Assembly: GCF_037893015.1 (NCBI RefSeq)
Contig: NC_133658.1
Coordinates: 17,232,268-17,296,267, forward strand
Length of the DNA stretch: 64,000 nt
Origin: Macrotis lagotis
Taxonomy: Eukaryota; Chordata; Mammalia; Peramelemorphia; Peramelidae
Direction of reading: 5' to 3'
The notes beneath the pieces are model-generated. The model made no database searches. It saw nothing but the letters and a program-made list of their open reading frames with translations, and was not told where the DNA came from. A program made the position numbers and the translations under genes. Of this stretch, positions 44,885 through 57,130 are shown piece by piece; position 1 is the stretch's first letter; every line of letters begins with the position of its first letter.

Positions 44885-45930
44885 CACATCAATTCAACTA
44901 GAAGCAGGATTTTCCCACTCTCTCTCCTTTCCCAGTCTGTTATTGACCATGTCGTTTTGCCCTACAATCTGTGAGAACCAGGCTGCCTTACTGCTCTCTC
45001 TCTCTCATGGGCCCAGACTTGGACTGGTGCTTCCAGGTGGGCATGATCTGTTTGGTTCTAGTCTAATTACTACCTCTGAATCATAAGGAAGATCCAAACA
45101 GGGTCTGTCTGTTCCTCAGCAACAAATTCCTGACTTTTAGGCAGCTGTTCTCCGTACTTCTGTCAACTGTCAGATGCATTATTCGAGAAGGCGTAACTCT
45201 TTGGCTGGCTGGAGCCTGCCCTTCCCCAGGACCTATTAAACAGTCAGATTGGTATTTTATGGCCTCTCATTAGGAAGAGCTCAAGGCACACCCAGACAAG
45301 CACCTTTAGTGTGTGCCCAGGAGCCTCTCCTCCACTGATGAGCTAAAAGGTCAATTCTTTATTAGGGTGGGGAGGAAAATGATGAGCTGACAGTCAAATG
45401 CTAGAATAAGAGCCTGGAGGAGCTATCAGCTGCCTGGATCCCCTCTCTCTCCTATTGCCTCAGTTTGCATGGGCAAGAAGGAGCAAGGGACTTCTAGACA
45501 TGGCTGACCTTTCTATTGAACTCTAAAATTTATATAGTTCTTTCCTCAGAACAATTTGAGTGGCTATAGTGGCTCAACTTGGAATTATGGGACTTGCATT
45601 CAAATTTTGGATCTGTCATTTACTACTTCTATGTACTTGGGGGAAGTAATGTCACCTCTCTAGACCTCTATTTCCTCTTCAGTGAAGTGGGAAGAGGGTC
45701 TAGTAGATGACCTTTGAGGTTTTTTTCTAGTTCTGAAGCTATGATACTAAGATCTCCACATTCGGATCATCAAACAGAAGCCAGATGATCACTTGTCAGT
45801 GATTGTGAAAAACATTGAGTCATGTCATGGCTGTTCAACTCTGAAATTCCATAAGATAGTTCCTTCAATACTTCAAAATTCCATGAGTTTGTCCATGGGG
45901 ACTCTGCTTTCATTGGTACCAAATATAAAG
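44885..45930. other. low-repeat stretch
   Basis: 44890-45470 is free of recognisable repeats and contains a homeobox-type ctaatta (45062-45068) and tgacagtc (about 45389). No coding signal. 45540-45750 is a decayed MIR-like piece. Confidence 0.35.
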
Positions 45931-45931
45931 T

Positions 45932-46195
45932 TTTGTCCTTCATTCTCAAAGAAGACCACAACATCAGGGAGGTGAGGCTATGATAAGCACATAAGTTGGA
46001 TTTGAGTGAGATGCTGTGCTAAGTCGCCAGCCTCACTTTCTCCTCCAGAGCCATCTGGGTCCAGTGGCCAAATATGAAGCAGGATGACTGCAGATGGCCC
46101 TGAATGTGGGGCAATCAGGGTGAAGGCACTTGTCCAAGCTCACATTGCCAGTAAGTGTCAAAGGTTCTATTCACCGCACCATCTAACTACCCAAG
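45932..46195 (-). mobile_element. long-tailed CORE-type SINE
   Basis: ttttgtccttcattctcaaa through ctttctcctccagagccatc to a truncated head ending accgcaccatctaactaccc. Confidence 0.82.
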
Positions 46196-46327
46196 GTGTA
46201 AACTGTAACCAATCTCTATTGAACGGTCTTTTGCCTGTTCCTGAACTTGGGCTCCTGTGACCAAGGCCAAGGAGTGCTTGGGTCACAATCTAATCAAACA
46301 CTTAAACAACAAATTTATAAACAATTA

Positions 46328-46430
46328 CCTGAGGACCTGAGCCCAAATCTGATCTCAGATTACTTAGCTGTGTGACCTTGGGCAAGTCACTTAACCTCAT
46401 TGTCTTGCAAAAACAAAAACAAAAAACCCA
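46328..46430 (+). mobile_element. 5'-truncated WSINE1-type SINE
   Basis: Begins gaggacctgagcccaaatct and ends attgtcttgcaaaaacaaaa. Confidence 0.8.
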
Positions 46431-46679
46431 ATAACAAAACTAGATTAAGTCAAATACATTAATTCAAAACAGGCTAACTGAACAGAGATACATGACAAGG
46501 AACATTCTACCACTTCCCTTTCCTGACATTATACACTGCATAGGGAAGAGAGAACATATGTGGGAAGTTCATTCATTTGTAGAGAAAACACAAGTCTGTC
46601 CAAGTCCTAGGACTGAATCTAAACTGGAGGGATTCTCTTTCCTGAAGGTGTTTCTTGCTGTTTCATCTACTTGAGACCT

Positions 46680-46830
46680 TTCCCCTCCCTCTACTGGGTT
46701 GTCTCTACACTATCTGCAAATACCTTGTATGTGTGTCTGTAGGGCAAGAATTGTTCTATTTTTTAATCTTTGTATTTTTGGCATGCAGCAAGGACTTAAT
46801 ATATATTTACTGACTCATTATTTCATTGAC
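46680..46830 (+). mobile_element. L2 3'-end fragment
   Basis: gtctgtagggcaagaattgt, then gcaaggacttaatatatatt. Confidence 0.5.
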
Positions 46831-46834
46831 AGAT

Positions 46835-47740
46835 TTGCAAAAGAGCTGCTGATGTCCTCTTCTATCCTGCTATCATCCCCTGGACTGGTTTTCTCCCTTT
46901 TGCTACCAACCTGGTGGCTGTCCACTAGACAGTCATGGATACCCAATGTTTGAAAGCTATTAGCTTTCCTCTTTACCAGAGAGTCATCAATGCTATTTTG
47001 CAAGATAGTCTACACTCTCAGGACTATTTTAACTCTTTTGTGAGTCAGACATTTACTTCCACTTCCACCCATATGTGGCATAATGAAAGTCCTTCAGGTC
47101 AAATCTTCCTTTTGAACTGTTTTGCTTTCACAACTATGATAATTTCCCTAAGCTTGGCAGCTGGATTTTGAGTTGGAAACCTCTGGATTTGAATATCAAC
47201 TCAGGTAAGTCACTTAACTTCTCCGAACCTCTGTTTTCATGTCTGCAAATTAAGGGGGAGGGGGTTGAGCTCTGATATCTTGAATTCCCTTTCAGTTGTA
47301 AGTCTGTGTCTATCATCTTCACAACAATCTCTCAAGGAAAGTGTTATTATTTTTCAGAAATATGACAGTGATATGTTCATAGAACATTTGACTTAGAGTC
47401 AAGACCTAGATTCAAATCCTACCTCAGATACCCAGTAGCTATGCTACTCATTTATCCTTCTGTGCCTCAGTTTCTTCATTTATAAAATGAAGGTTTTGGA
47501 CCACTGGAGTCCAAGACTAAATTCAGTTCTAAATCTATAATTCTGAGATCCCATAGCTAAATGACTTCTTTTTGAATATTTTCATGACCAAAATAACCTA
47601 CAACCAACCTGGAGATGAGCCTTATTGACTATAGATACTAGGGTCTCCGACAAGATCCAGCCTATCAAGAGATTACTGAAGTCTTTGCAGTTTGATAGAA
47701 TATGTCAGAGATTGAGATGTGATGGGGAAGGGAAAAGAAT
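46835..47740. other. unassigned sequence with MIR-like scraps
   Basis: 47200-47330 and 47400-47550 hold plus-strand MIR-like pieces (tgcctcagtttcttcattta). No gene. Confidence 0.4.
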
Positions 47741-48010
47741 AGACATTTATATAACACCTACTACGAAACAGATTTTTTTTTTACAATGTGTTAAGTGCTT
47801 TTAAAAATGGTATCTCCTTTGATCCTCACAACAATCCTGTGAGGTAGGTGTTGTTTTTAACTACCATCACCACCATCAATTTCTAATTGAGGAAGCTGAG
47901 GTTAGGTGACCTGCCCAGGGTTACACAGTTAGTAAATTTTAGACTTGAACCTTCCTGTCTCTAGATCCCATGCTCTATCTACTTCACTCACCATAGCTGC
48001 CTCCTGGCAG
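47740..48010 (-). mobile_element. MIR-like SINE
   Basis: tttgatcctcacaacaatcc, gaggaagctgaggttaggtg, ggttacacagttagtaaatt, then the head. Confidence 0.68.
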
Positions 48011-48094
48011 AAGCTTATAGAATCCAGAGTCTTACCATGATACAGTGAAACAGCAGAGAAAGGCTTTAATGATGGTTAGGTAAGGAGTGATGAT

Positions 48095-48388
48095 GTTTAT
48101 CCTTTGTTTTTGAAGAAGACCATGACATCAGGGAGGTGATACCTTGACAAGCATGTGAATTGGATTTGAGTGAGAGATACTGTGCAAAGTCACCAACCTC
48201 ACTTTCTCCTCTGGAGCTATCTGGGTCCAATGAATCAGGATGATTGGAGTTGGTCCTGGCTGAGAGTCAATCATGGTGAAGTCACTTGTCCAAGGTCATA
48301 TAGCTAGTAAGTATGAAGTGTCTGAAACCAAATTTGAACTCAGGTCCTCCTGACTCCAGAGTTGGGGCTCTATCCATTGCACCACCAA
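48095..48388 (-). mobile_element. long-tailed CORE-type SINE
   Basis: agaccatgacatcagggagg through ccttgacaagcatgtgaatt to ggctctatccattgcaccac. Confidence 0.85.
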
Positions 48389-48898
48389 GATAGGAAATAC
48401 AAATATTATTACATTATGTATATGAGGCAAAAAAGGCCCTACACATAGTAAGTGGTTTGAGATTGATTACCAAGCTAGTAAGGGACATAGTAAGGGACTC
48501 GACCGACTCTGAATTTAATGCTATAACCGTCTATCCACAGGATTTTCATAGCTGATGCCATGTTGTAGCCAGAAATGAGCCTAACCCTCTCCTCATATAG
48601 ATGAAGCAATGAAAGACTAGAGTTTGGTCCAGGATCACAAAGCTAGTTGATAAGTATATAAATCTTCTTGTTTTGAGTTCATTGTTCTTTGCTTTATAAC
48701 ACACTGGTATTCTGACTTCTCCTGTTCCTCCCAGACAAAAAAACCATGCATCCCAATCAAACTAGATTCCTTAGGATGAAAAAAGCCCCAGACTAAAAAA
48801 CCAATGCTATACCAAAATAAGGTCACAATGCATACAGGATTTAGCTGTAAAGGGCAATACTATGGACCAATTAACTGATAAAGGAACACCCTATCAAG

Positions 48899-49052
48899 GG
48901 CCATCTAGGTGGCACAGTGGATAGAGCACCGACCCTGGAGTCAGAAGTACCTGAGTTCAAATCTGACCTCAGACACTTAGTAATTACCTAGCTGTGTGGC
49001 CTTGGGCAAGTCATTTAACCCCATTTGCCTTGCAAAAAAAAACAGCTAAAAA
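48899..49052 (+). mobile_element. WSINE1-type SINE
   Basis: Head gggccatctaggtggcacag to tail ttgccttgcaaaaaaaaaca. Immediately followed by L1. Confidence 0.9.
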
Positions 49053-49868
49053 AAATAAATACTCCATCAGTCAGATCTTTGGAAAGGGGAGAAATTTATG
49101 ACCAAACAAGAAATAGAATACAGAATAAATGGTAAAATGGAGGCTTTTGACCACATGAAATTGAAAAAGGTTTTGCACTAATAAAACTAAGGCAGCCAAG
49201 ACTAGAAGGAAAACAGAATGCTAGGAAACAATTTTCACAGCTAGGGGTTCTGATAAGAATCTCATTTCTAGAATATAGAGAACTGAATAAAATTTATCAT
49301 TCCTCCATTGAAAAATGGTCAAAGGATGTGAGGAAGCAGTTTTCAAACAAAGAGATTAAAGCTCTATGTAATCATATGACAAAATGCTCCATAGAACCAA
49401 GAGAACTTTGTACTCATTAACAACAGCCTGGTGAGGTGATCCGCTATGATGGCTGCAGCTCCTCTCACAGTTCAGAACTAGGACAAGCCTGGGAAACTTG
49501 TTATGGACAACACTATCCAACCACAAAAAGCAAACAAACAAACCAACCCAAACCCACAGAATCTGAATGAACATTATGTTCCCTTTTTTAAAAAAAATTC
49601 TCTCATGCTTTTCCTTCTTATCCCATGGTTTTCTTTCTTTTCGCTTAATCCTAATTCCTCATACACAAAATGACCAATACATAAACACAAATGTTGCATG
49701 TCAAACACAAATATACACGTATCATGTTCACTTGACTGTTCACTGTTGAGGGGAAGGAGGTGGGAAGGGAGGGTGCAAGAAAATTGTGTTACATAAATAT
49801 GCAAGGGGATGAATGTTGAAAAACTTTTATAACATATAATTGGAAAAAGAAAATTAAATATCAATAAA
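49053..49868 (+). mobile_element. 5'-truncated L1: end of ORF2 and 3' UTR
   Basis: 49075-49190 encodes the L1 ORF2 C-terminal part (decayed frame with FMTKQEIE and FDHMKLKK). The 3' UTR runs to tggaaaaagaaaattaaata. Stops and indels make it inactive. The 3' 300 bp resemble 29590-29882. Confidence 0.8.
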
Positions 49869-49889
49869 AATGACGATGATGAACAACTG

Positions 49890-50050
49890 ACACTTATATG
49901 GCATTATAAAATTTATGGACCCTTTACATCCATTATCTCATTTGAACCTCAGAACAACTCTGGACCAGTTGGTGGTAATCATAACCAATGAAACTGAAGG
50001 TCAGAGAGAATATGTTTGCCCATGTTTACTAGCTGGTCCATGTCTGAAAG
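49890..50050 (-). mobile_element. MIR-like SINE
   Basis: tttgaacctcagaacaactc, then aatgaaactgaaggtcagag. Confidence 0.5.
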
Positions 50051-50059
50051 ATGATTCCA

Positions 50060-50340
50060 ACTGAGGTCTCCAGTGTGCCTTCTGCTTGTAACCATTGCCT
50101 CCTGCCAATGCGTCCTGCATCCTCCTCCTGGTTTCCAATTCTTGATCTTACCAGACCTCTCTCTTGGAATAGCCCTTTCACCCCTTCCTTCCTGACTATT
50201 GTCCAGATCCTACCCATATATCAAAGTCTTCCTTTTCCCTGAAGTCCTCCTTGGCTAGTCTTCCAGCTCCCGTCTCTTTCTTCTTAATTCAACTCAATTC
50301 AGCAAGCATTTATTATTGATTTTGAACTTCCTGGAGTTGG
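50060..50340 (+). mobile_element. probable L2 scrap
   Basis: Pyrimidine-rich sequence with tgaagtcctccttggctagt, typical of the L2 3' half. Short and uncertain. Confidence 0.4.
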
Positions 50341-50390
50341 AGCAAAAAGAATGAATTACTCATTTGTAACTTGCAAAGCTCTTCTCATAA

Positions 50391-50573
50391 GGAGCAAGGC
50401 AGGGGCGGCTAGGTGGCATAGTGGATAAAGCACTGGCCCTGGAGTCAGGAGTATCTGGGTTCAAATCCGATTTCAGACACTTAATAATTACCTAGCTGTG
50501 TGGTGTGGCCTTGGGCAAGCCACTTAACCCTATTTGCCTTGCAAAAACCTAAAAAAAAAAATGGAGCAAGGCA
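50391..50573 (+). mobile_element. WSINE1-type SINE with perfect 11 bp target-site duplication
   Basis: Body 50402-50562, flanked by ggagcaaggca at 50391-50401 and 50563-50573. It contains a private 5 bp tandem duplication (tgtgtggtgtgg). Confidence 0.94.
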
Positions 50574-50579
50574 CATTCC

Positions 50580-52240
50580 ATGGGGATCATCCCTTATCCT
50601 GGCTCTTGGTTTCTGATGCATATCCGTTTTTTCACTTAATATTTAAAGAATAAATTTCATTTATCCCATTTATATTTATATTGCCTAACTTTCCCACAAA
50701 ATTCCCCCTTCTAAAGAATCACTTTTTAGAATAAAGAATAAAAATGAGGAACCTTCTCCCTACCTCCCCCCTGCATTTCAGCAAATCTAACATATTGAAA
50801 AATCTGATAGAGCGGACAATGTTTCATAACCACCATCCACAGAATTAGGAGGAAATACCTTTCTGTTCTTAACTTTCGAATCAAGCTTGGCCTTTATATT
50901 TGCAACATTTCTTTTATGGTAGAGAAAATAAATAGTTTTTCTATACCTGATAGCTACCCTCCTACACACTGAGGGCCTTTTGAAAAAAATTTTGTTATTA
51001 ATATCTTTTGGGGAGATCCTAGACAGGAGTCAAATAAAATTTTGTTGAAAAGAATGTCCTCAGTTCTAATTTCCTTTTCTTTCCATAGTCACTCCTCTAG
51101 CCTTTATCCTCCTTCGCCTTGCTTTTCTCCCTCTGCTCTAGTCCAATGCTTCCCTTTCTTGATCTCTTTTCCCTGCACAGGGTTTCTTCCTCGTTCCCAG
51201 TCAAATTGATAAGGAAGGTAAGACAAGTCTGATCTCCTCCATGAGAGATCAACCTCCTTGAGCATGGAACCCAGAAGTGGAGCCTATTAAGAGGGGCTGG
51301 TGCCTTATGTCCTTACATATGGATGGGGAAACCAAGGGTCTGAAAGATTAAATGTTTTGTCAAACAGCTGGTGTCTGGAGATAGGCTTATAAGCCCATGC
51401 CTTCTGGCGGCAAGGGCTAGCATTCATCCATTGTCTCATTCTTCTGTCTGTAAATTATTATGTTGCTTGTCCCAGTTCCACTGTTTGCTATAGATCTGCT
51501 TTGCAGGCTGATTTCTAATCTACCCTCACTAGATTTTAAGTTTAGACAAAGCAGGGAACTAGGTCCTCCCTGATTTCTTGTCTCTGCCCAACACTTCGCC
51601 TAGTGAGTCCTTATGACCTGAATGAATGAGTCACAAAAGCAAGAATCAGAAGACACTCCACCACATTCCTGGGAAGTCATTCTGTGGAAACCTCCCCATG
51701 GTGGGGATCTCCCAAACCTCTTTTCCTAGACCTGGCTTTCTAGGGGTCCGTGCTTGACTGCTGATGTTGAAAGCAAGGGTGTTTCCTTCTCCCATTCTGG
51801 ATCCCTTTACCTGACTATGAACTCATGGGGTAGTAACCAATGAAAACAAACAAGGTGTTTTTCTTGGAATGGGTGGGGCTTAATTACAGCCTCCTGGACT
51901 TGGGTGACTTTCTTCTCCCCACCTCCCTCTTATGTTGTCCAACCCAGATGACTAGTTCACCTTGGCAGGGAGGAATTCAATCTGTCACTGAGCAGTAGGC
52001 TTCTGAATAATTTTGCCTTTCTGGACAATTCAAACTCTAGTCTTCCATTCTAAAGGATTTCGGAAGTTGTCAGCCAACACCTGGAAATAATTTTTTAATT
52101 TTCCTTTTAATTTTCTTGACTTTGAACACTCAGTCAGCTGTGCTAACCTTCTTATAACCAGATGTTTCAAAAGAGAAATACACTCATTTTGTGAAGAAAG
52201 GTCCATCTTTTACCCTCCTCACAGAGGAGGAAGATTATTT
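50580..52240. other. low-repeat stretch with a possible small exon
   Basis: Mostly free of recognisable repeats. The best splice-site pair in the window lies at 51181-51217. 51480-51640 may be an L2 scrap. No gene can be named. Confidence 0.35.
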
Positions 52241-52960
52241 ATTTATTTATCTGGCTTTTGTGAAGCAATGAGGTCAAGTGACTTGCCAAGGTGAGGCAGT
52301 AGAAATAATTTTGGATTTGAAAACAGAGGACTTGGGAATGAATCCCAGTGCTTCCATTTCCTACTCAGGTGGTCTTGGGTGAATCATTTAATCTCTGGGT
52401 CTCTGGGCCTCAGTATCCTCATATGTAAAAAGGGGCAGATGGACTAGAAGTCCCAAAACAGAAGGATTAAGATCCAGAAGACTTGAGATTGAACCCCAGT
52501 TCTGCTATGCACTAATTGCCATTCATGTGACTTTGAACAATTCACTTCACCCATGATCTCAGCTTCCTTATCTATAAAATGGAGTTGGACTAGATGGTCT
52601 TTATTATATCTATAATTTATAATCCAGTGATTCCTGAGGTCAGGAAAACCAATAAGGTCCCATACTGCTCTATTACTCATCACTGAAAAAGATGACAGAG
52701 AGCTAGACACAGTGAGACAGAGATAATAGAGACAGACACAGAGAGAAAATAGGTAATTAGATTAATTAAAGGTCTCATAGGAATAATACATAAAGTTAGA
52801 TCAGTTTGTTCAGTATGTACATTTTGCAGGTGGGTAAACTGTGAAGAAAAAGGAAATACTTTATTACAGGTCACTCAATGGTTAAATCTAGAACTCACAT
52901 CCTTTGAATGAACAACCAAAGGCTTTCACACTACCCCATACTTACGTCCTCCTCTGTTTT
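52240..52960. other. eroded SINE pieces in unassigned sequence
   Basis: 52255-52300 (gcaatgaggtcaagtgactt), 52320-52440 and 52460-52640 look like decayed WSINE/MIR pieces in alternating orientation. Confidence 0.4.
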
Positions 52961-53380
52961 TGATGGATCATCAATGAGGTGATGTTCCCTTTTGATTTCA
53001 GTCTAAAATATGATTTTGCCTCTCAATGAGGTCACTGGGGATGAGCCTTTGAGTGTAAAGTTGGATGTCTCAAGAAAATCAATCTTTTCTCCCAAACTAT
53101 AGCCAAGGACAGAGGCATTAGCCTCAGCAGGACCAAAGTCAGACGCCCCAGGCATATTCTACAAGTTCCTATGCCCACTCTTGAATAGTCAGCTCCATCT
53201 ACTTTCAATCACTTTCCAATCACATGAAACTCCTGACTTTCTTCTATCAACTTTCCCACACTTTTCCCCAGCCAGAATGAACTCCCCCTTCCTTCAGCTG
53301 AGGATCCTACAAATGTCACCTTAATGAGACCTCCCCCAAATCTAGTAAATGGATATGATTTCCCCGTATTATACAGATCG
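52960..53380. other. unassigned sequence
   Basis: Nothing recognised. Confidence 0.4.
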
Positions 53381-53630
53381 GGCAGCTGGGTGATACAGTG
53401 GATAGGATACCAGTAATCCGGCGTCAGAAGGACTATCTTCTTGAGTTCAGAACTAACCTGTCTGACCTGGGCAAATCACTTAACCCTGTTTGCCTCAGTT
53501 TCTTCATCTATACAATAAGCTGGGGAAGGAAATGGCAAAGCATGCCAGTATCTTTGTCAAAAACAATTCAACCCCCAAACTCCTAAACCCAAATGGGATC
53601 ACACAGAATTGGAAATGACTGGACAACAAC
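53381..53630 (+). mobile_element. SINE with RTE-type 3' tail
   Basis: gggcagctgggtgatacagt, core ggaaggaaatggcaaagcat, tail ggaaatgactggacaacaac. Confidence 0.82.
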
Positions 53631-53639
53631 ACAATACCT

Positions 53640-54950
53640 TAGACAGACTGGGACACTTGTGGTTCTATTGTAATTTATCTGGTCAGCTTGCTACATGAAA
53701 CAGGTAAGGTTCTCTGATTTGGTTTAGACATTCATAAAGGTCATTTGCCTTTTTTTGAGGCAAAGACAGAGAGAAAATCTCTGCCTCTTCTTACCTGGTT
53801 GTCTTCAGTTGGGCTCTGGTCATATGATGCGGCCCACTTAGAACCTCAGCTGGAAGGTGAAGACTGGAAAGTCTTCCTTCCCTTTGACGTCATATGATCC
53901 CCAATAAAAGTGACTTCCTTGGGATTTTTGTTTATTCTTTTCTGTTCTAGGCTTGATTAGGAGAAAAAGCTATAGAAATCAAGGAGTCAGAATTCAGATT
54001 GGATATTGCCTAGAACCCAGAGTCAATGCTTGGGGGAGAAAAGGAATGACCTTTAAGGAATCTTTGAGATCCTGCACTAGCACAGATACCCCAGAGGAAT
54101 CATGTCACATCTGGGCATGAACTTGATGGGACCCTTATTATGTAGGAACCCCACTAAGCCTCAAGCATTATGTAATCCCACTCCCCAGGAAGACTTCTTT
54201 CCCTGAAGTGTTGGGGAAAATGTCTGCATGTTTGTTTTTACTATATTTTCGAAATAAATATTCCTTTACAAAAGCTACCTAATGTTAAATGTTTAAATAG
54301 AATTAAGGCGTTAAGTACTGACCTCTTATCCAACAGGGAGAGAAGAGTTAGTAGGGGGTTGAAGCCTAGAGCAGAGAAAAGAGACACCCACAACTGAAGT
54401 CTATTTGACCCTGAGAGAACCAATGTCAGATGATATCCATTACACCAACATTTCAGAATAACCCAGAAGCAACATTGAAGTTACAAAATGACAAATTAAG
54501 ACAGTGCTGAAAAAACTTCCTGCCAGAACTTCCCAGATGTGGCTACCAGAGATGGGAGGAAAGAAATATCAGTCTTCTTGACTCGTGCAATGCACACTAT
54601 CATTCAGTCCTCAAGGATACCCTTCTAGATGGGATCCCTGCTTCAGATAGATGTGGGACTCTGGGAAAATGAATCCTATCTCCAAACTCAATGGTGGGGA
54701 GATCCAACACAGAAGCCATCAGTAGCAGCAGGCAGAGCAGGAACTGGTTACAAGCTCAAGTCTGAGGGTCCCATCCATAATGGATAAAACCAGTCAACAA
54801 AACAAAAAGATCAAATGCACCAATCTGAAATGCACCTATTCACTTTTATAGCGGGGGATGTGGGACTCCCAACCAGGGCTGTTCTCCAGTACAACTCCTA
54901 CTATTCTAAATAATGGGGATGGAAATCAAGGGAAGTAATTGGGGATGTTA
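53640..54950. other. unassigned sequence
   Basis: No named repeat or gene. The minus-strand frame 54241-54423 shows no motif. Confidence 0.4.
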
Positions 54951-54952
54951 TT

Positions 54953-55318
54953 GATTTTGTCCTTCATACTTGAAGAAGACCATGACATCAGGGAGGTGAT
55001 GCCGTGATATGCATGTGAACTGAATTTTAATGAAATGGGGAGTGCTGTGCTAAGTCACCAGCCTCATTTTCCCCCCGGATCCATTTGAGGCTAGTGGGTC
55101 ATTTTAATCCATTTGGATCAGACATGGATCAGCACAACTGGAGATGACCCTGGATGTAGACAGTCAGATGGATCAGCACAACTGGAGATGACCCTGGATG
55201 TAGACAGTCAGATTTAAGTGACTTGTCCAGGGTCACACAGGTAGGAAATGCCAAGTGTCTGAGTTCAGAATTGAACTCATGTCCTTCTGGCTCCATTGCA
55301 CGACCTAAGTGGAGATGT
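54953..55318 (-). mobile_element. long-tailed SINE containing an internal tandem duplication
   Basis: gtccttcatacttgaagaag to a head near 55310. It is about 45 bp longer than siblings because of the duplication at 55124-55211. Confidence 0.82.
55124..55211. repeat. perfect 44 bp tandem duplication
   Basis: Unit starting atggatcagcacaactggag at 55124-55167 is repeated exactly at 55168-55211. Sibling SINEs have one unit. Confidence 0.96.
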
Positions 55319-55519
55319 GTTATAAAATGTAGTAGATTCGGAATCAGGAGATCTTGGTAAAGGTTTATGGCGCTGTTGCTTAGTGGCCATGTGACTGACC
55401 TCTTCATCTTGCCAAGTCTCAGTCTCCTCATCTATTAAAATGAGGAGGTTGAACCAATGAACCCCAAAGTTCTTTTCCAGATCTAACAATGTGACAAATA
55501 GTCCAAAGACCTGGAATCC

Positions 55520-56490
55520 TTTTGAATGTTCTTGCCAGACTCCAGTTTCCACTTTCTATCATGTTCCCAACCTATGTTTAATCTGTTGGCAAATCTTGTA
55601 TGTCCCTTCAAAATTTCTCTTGGGTACACTCTGCCCTCTTCTCTGGCACTTCTCCTACCCAAGGGCAGACTATCACATGTCCACTATTGCAATAAACTGC
55701 TGGTTGACCTTCCCACCTCAGTTTTCTCCTCATTCCAGCCTGTCCTCCACTCAGGGGTCCACGTGATTTTTCCTAAATTGCAGAGCTGACCATGTTACCT
55801 CTAAGATCAAATAGAAAAATCCTCTATTTGACTTTTAACAACCTGGCCCTTTCTCACTTCTCTGATCCTTTTAAACCTTATTCTTCTGAATACATTCTTG
55901 GATCTAGTGGTCAATGTCGCTCTGTGGGAAAGTGGTTAGAGTCTGGAATCAGGAAGACCTGAATTCAAATGTAGTCTCTTGTTGTGTGACCTTGGGCAAG
56001 TCACATAACCTCTGTTTGCCTCAGTTTCCTCATCTGTGAAAGAGGTTCTAGGTTGTTGTGAGGATCAAAGGAAATAATTTTAAAGTGTTTTACATAGTAT
56101 ATAAATGTTATTATTCCTATTAGTGACCATGGCGGCTTTCTTGCTGTTCTTGCGCTGAGCATCCCGCCTCTTTGAACTGGCTGCCCCCCCCCCCCCCAGT
56201 GCTGGAATATTTCCCCTCTTCATCTCCCTAACCTGTCATTTCTGGCTTCCCTCAAGCCGCAGCTCAAACATTAGCTCCTACAGGAGGTCTTTCTTGGTCC
56301 CACCTTCCCTGACTCTTCACTCCCCTTTAAGGCTGTTGTTCTATTATGTGTCGGTCACACCTTCCCTGTTGTCTTACTCATTAGAATGTGAGCTCCATGA
56401 GGGCAGACTTTTCTTTATCCCTAGTCCTTATGGGGACCCAGTCCTTCACACAGAGTAAGACTTTCATAAACTCTTGTCGATTGATTGATG
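55520..56490 (+). mobile_element. L2 LINE 3' part, interrupted by an MIR-like SINE
   Basis: ccactattgcaataaactgc (about 55680), tggccctttctcacttctct (about 55845), a SINE at about 55905-56120, then cctcaagccgcagctcaaac, cattagaatgtgagctccat, and the end near 56490. A C14 run lies at 56184-56197. Confidence 0.72.
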
Positions 56491-56499
56491 GATAATCCA

Positions 56500-56945
56500 T
56501 GGCTTCTCATGGGGAGTTATTATATGTCTATGTAAATAGAAACAAAGAAATCTTTATGAAACACCTACCCTCCGTGTATCAGATGCTCTGGTTGGGGTTG
56601 GCAATACAAACACAAGAATGTCCTCCTTGTCCCCAAGAATCTTGCATCCTTTATTTAAGGTAAAGACCATCACCTCCTTTATTTCCCTTTGATCGTTCTC
56701 TAAAGTTTGATCACTCATTGGAATCTGGGTGGGTTACAAGAAGGAAATTCCATGTTTTTTTAGAATGCAATCTTTCCAGGGACAGGGAAAATGTACTTTC
56801 CCAGTGTTAAATGGATGGGAAGGGCTAGGTAATGCTGATCTTGGAGTCAGAAAACTTTCCTTCTGATGGGAGAAAAATTCTATATAGATGGTGACACTCT
56901 GTAGATATGAGGGAAAATGATTGCTATTAGAAGGTAAATGACAGA
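56500..56945. other. unassigned sequence
   Basis: No gene or named repeat. Confidence 0.4.
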
Positions 56946-56946
56946 A

Positions 56947-57100
56947 GATAAATGCCTTTTTTGGGGGCAAGGCAATGGATTTAAGTGGCTTGCCCAAGGT
57001 CACACAGCTAGGCAATTCTTAAGTGTTTGAGGTCGGATTTGAACTCAGGTCCTCCTGACTCCAGGGCTGGTGCTCTATCCACTGTGCCACCTAGCCACCC
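56947..57100 (-). mobile_element. WSINE1-type SINE, left member of an opposed pair
   Basis: Body about 56960-57100. The left target sequence gataaatgccttt (56947-56959) has its partner not at the right end but as an inverted copy at 57118-57130, next to the other SINE. Confidence 0.92.
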
Positions 57101-57130
57101 CAATATTTGTAATTATCAAAGGCATTTATC
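57101..57130. other. 30 bp inverted spacer between opposed SINEs
   Basis: Its reverse complement is gataaatgccttt, then g, then ataattacaaatattg. The outer flanks 56947-56959 plus 57284-57299 read gataaatgccttt and ataattataaatattg. The spacer therefore equals the pre-insertion site in flipped orientation. Confidence 0.88.
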
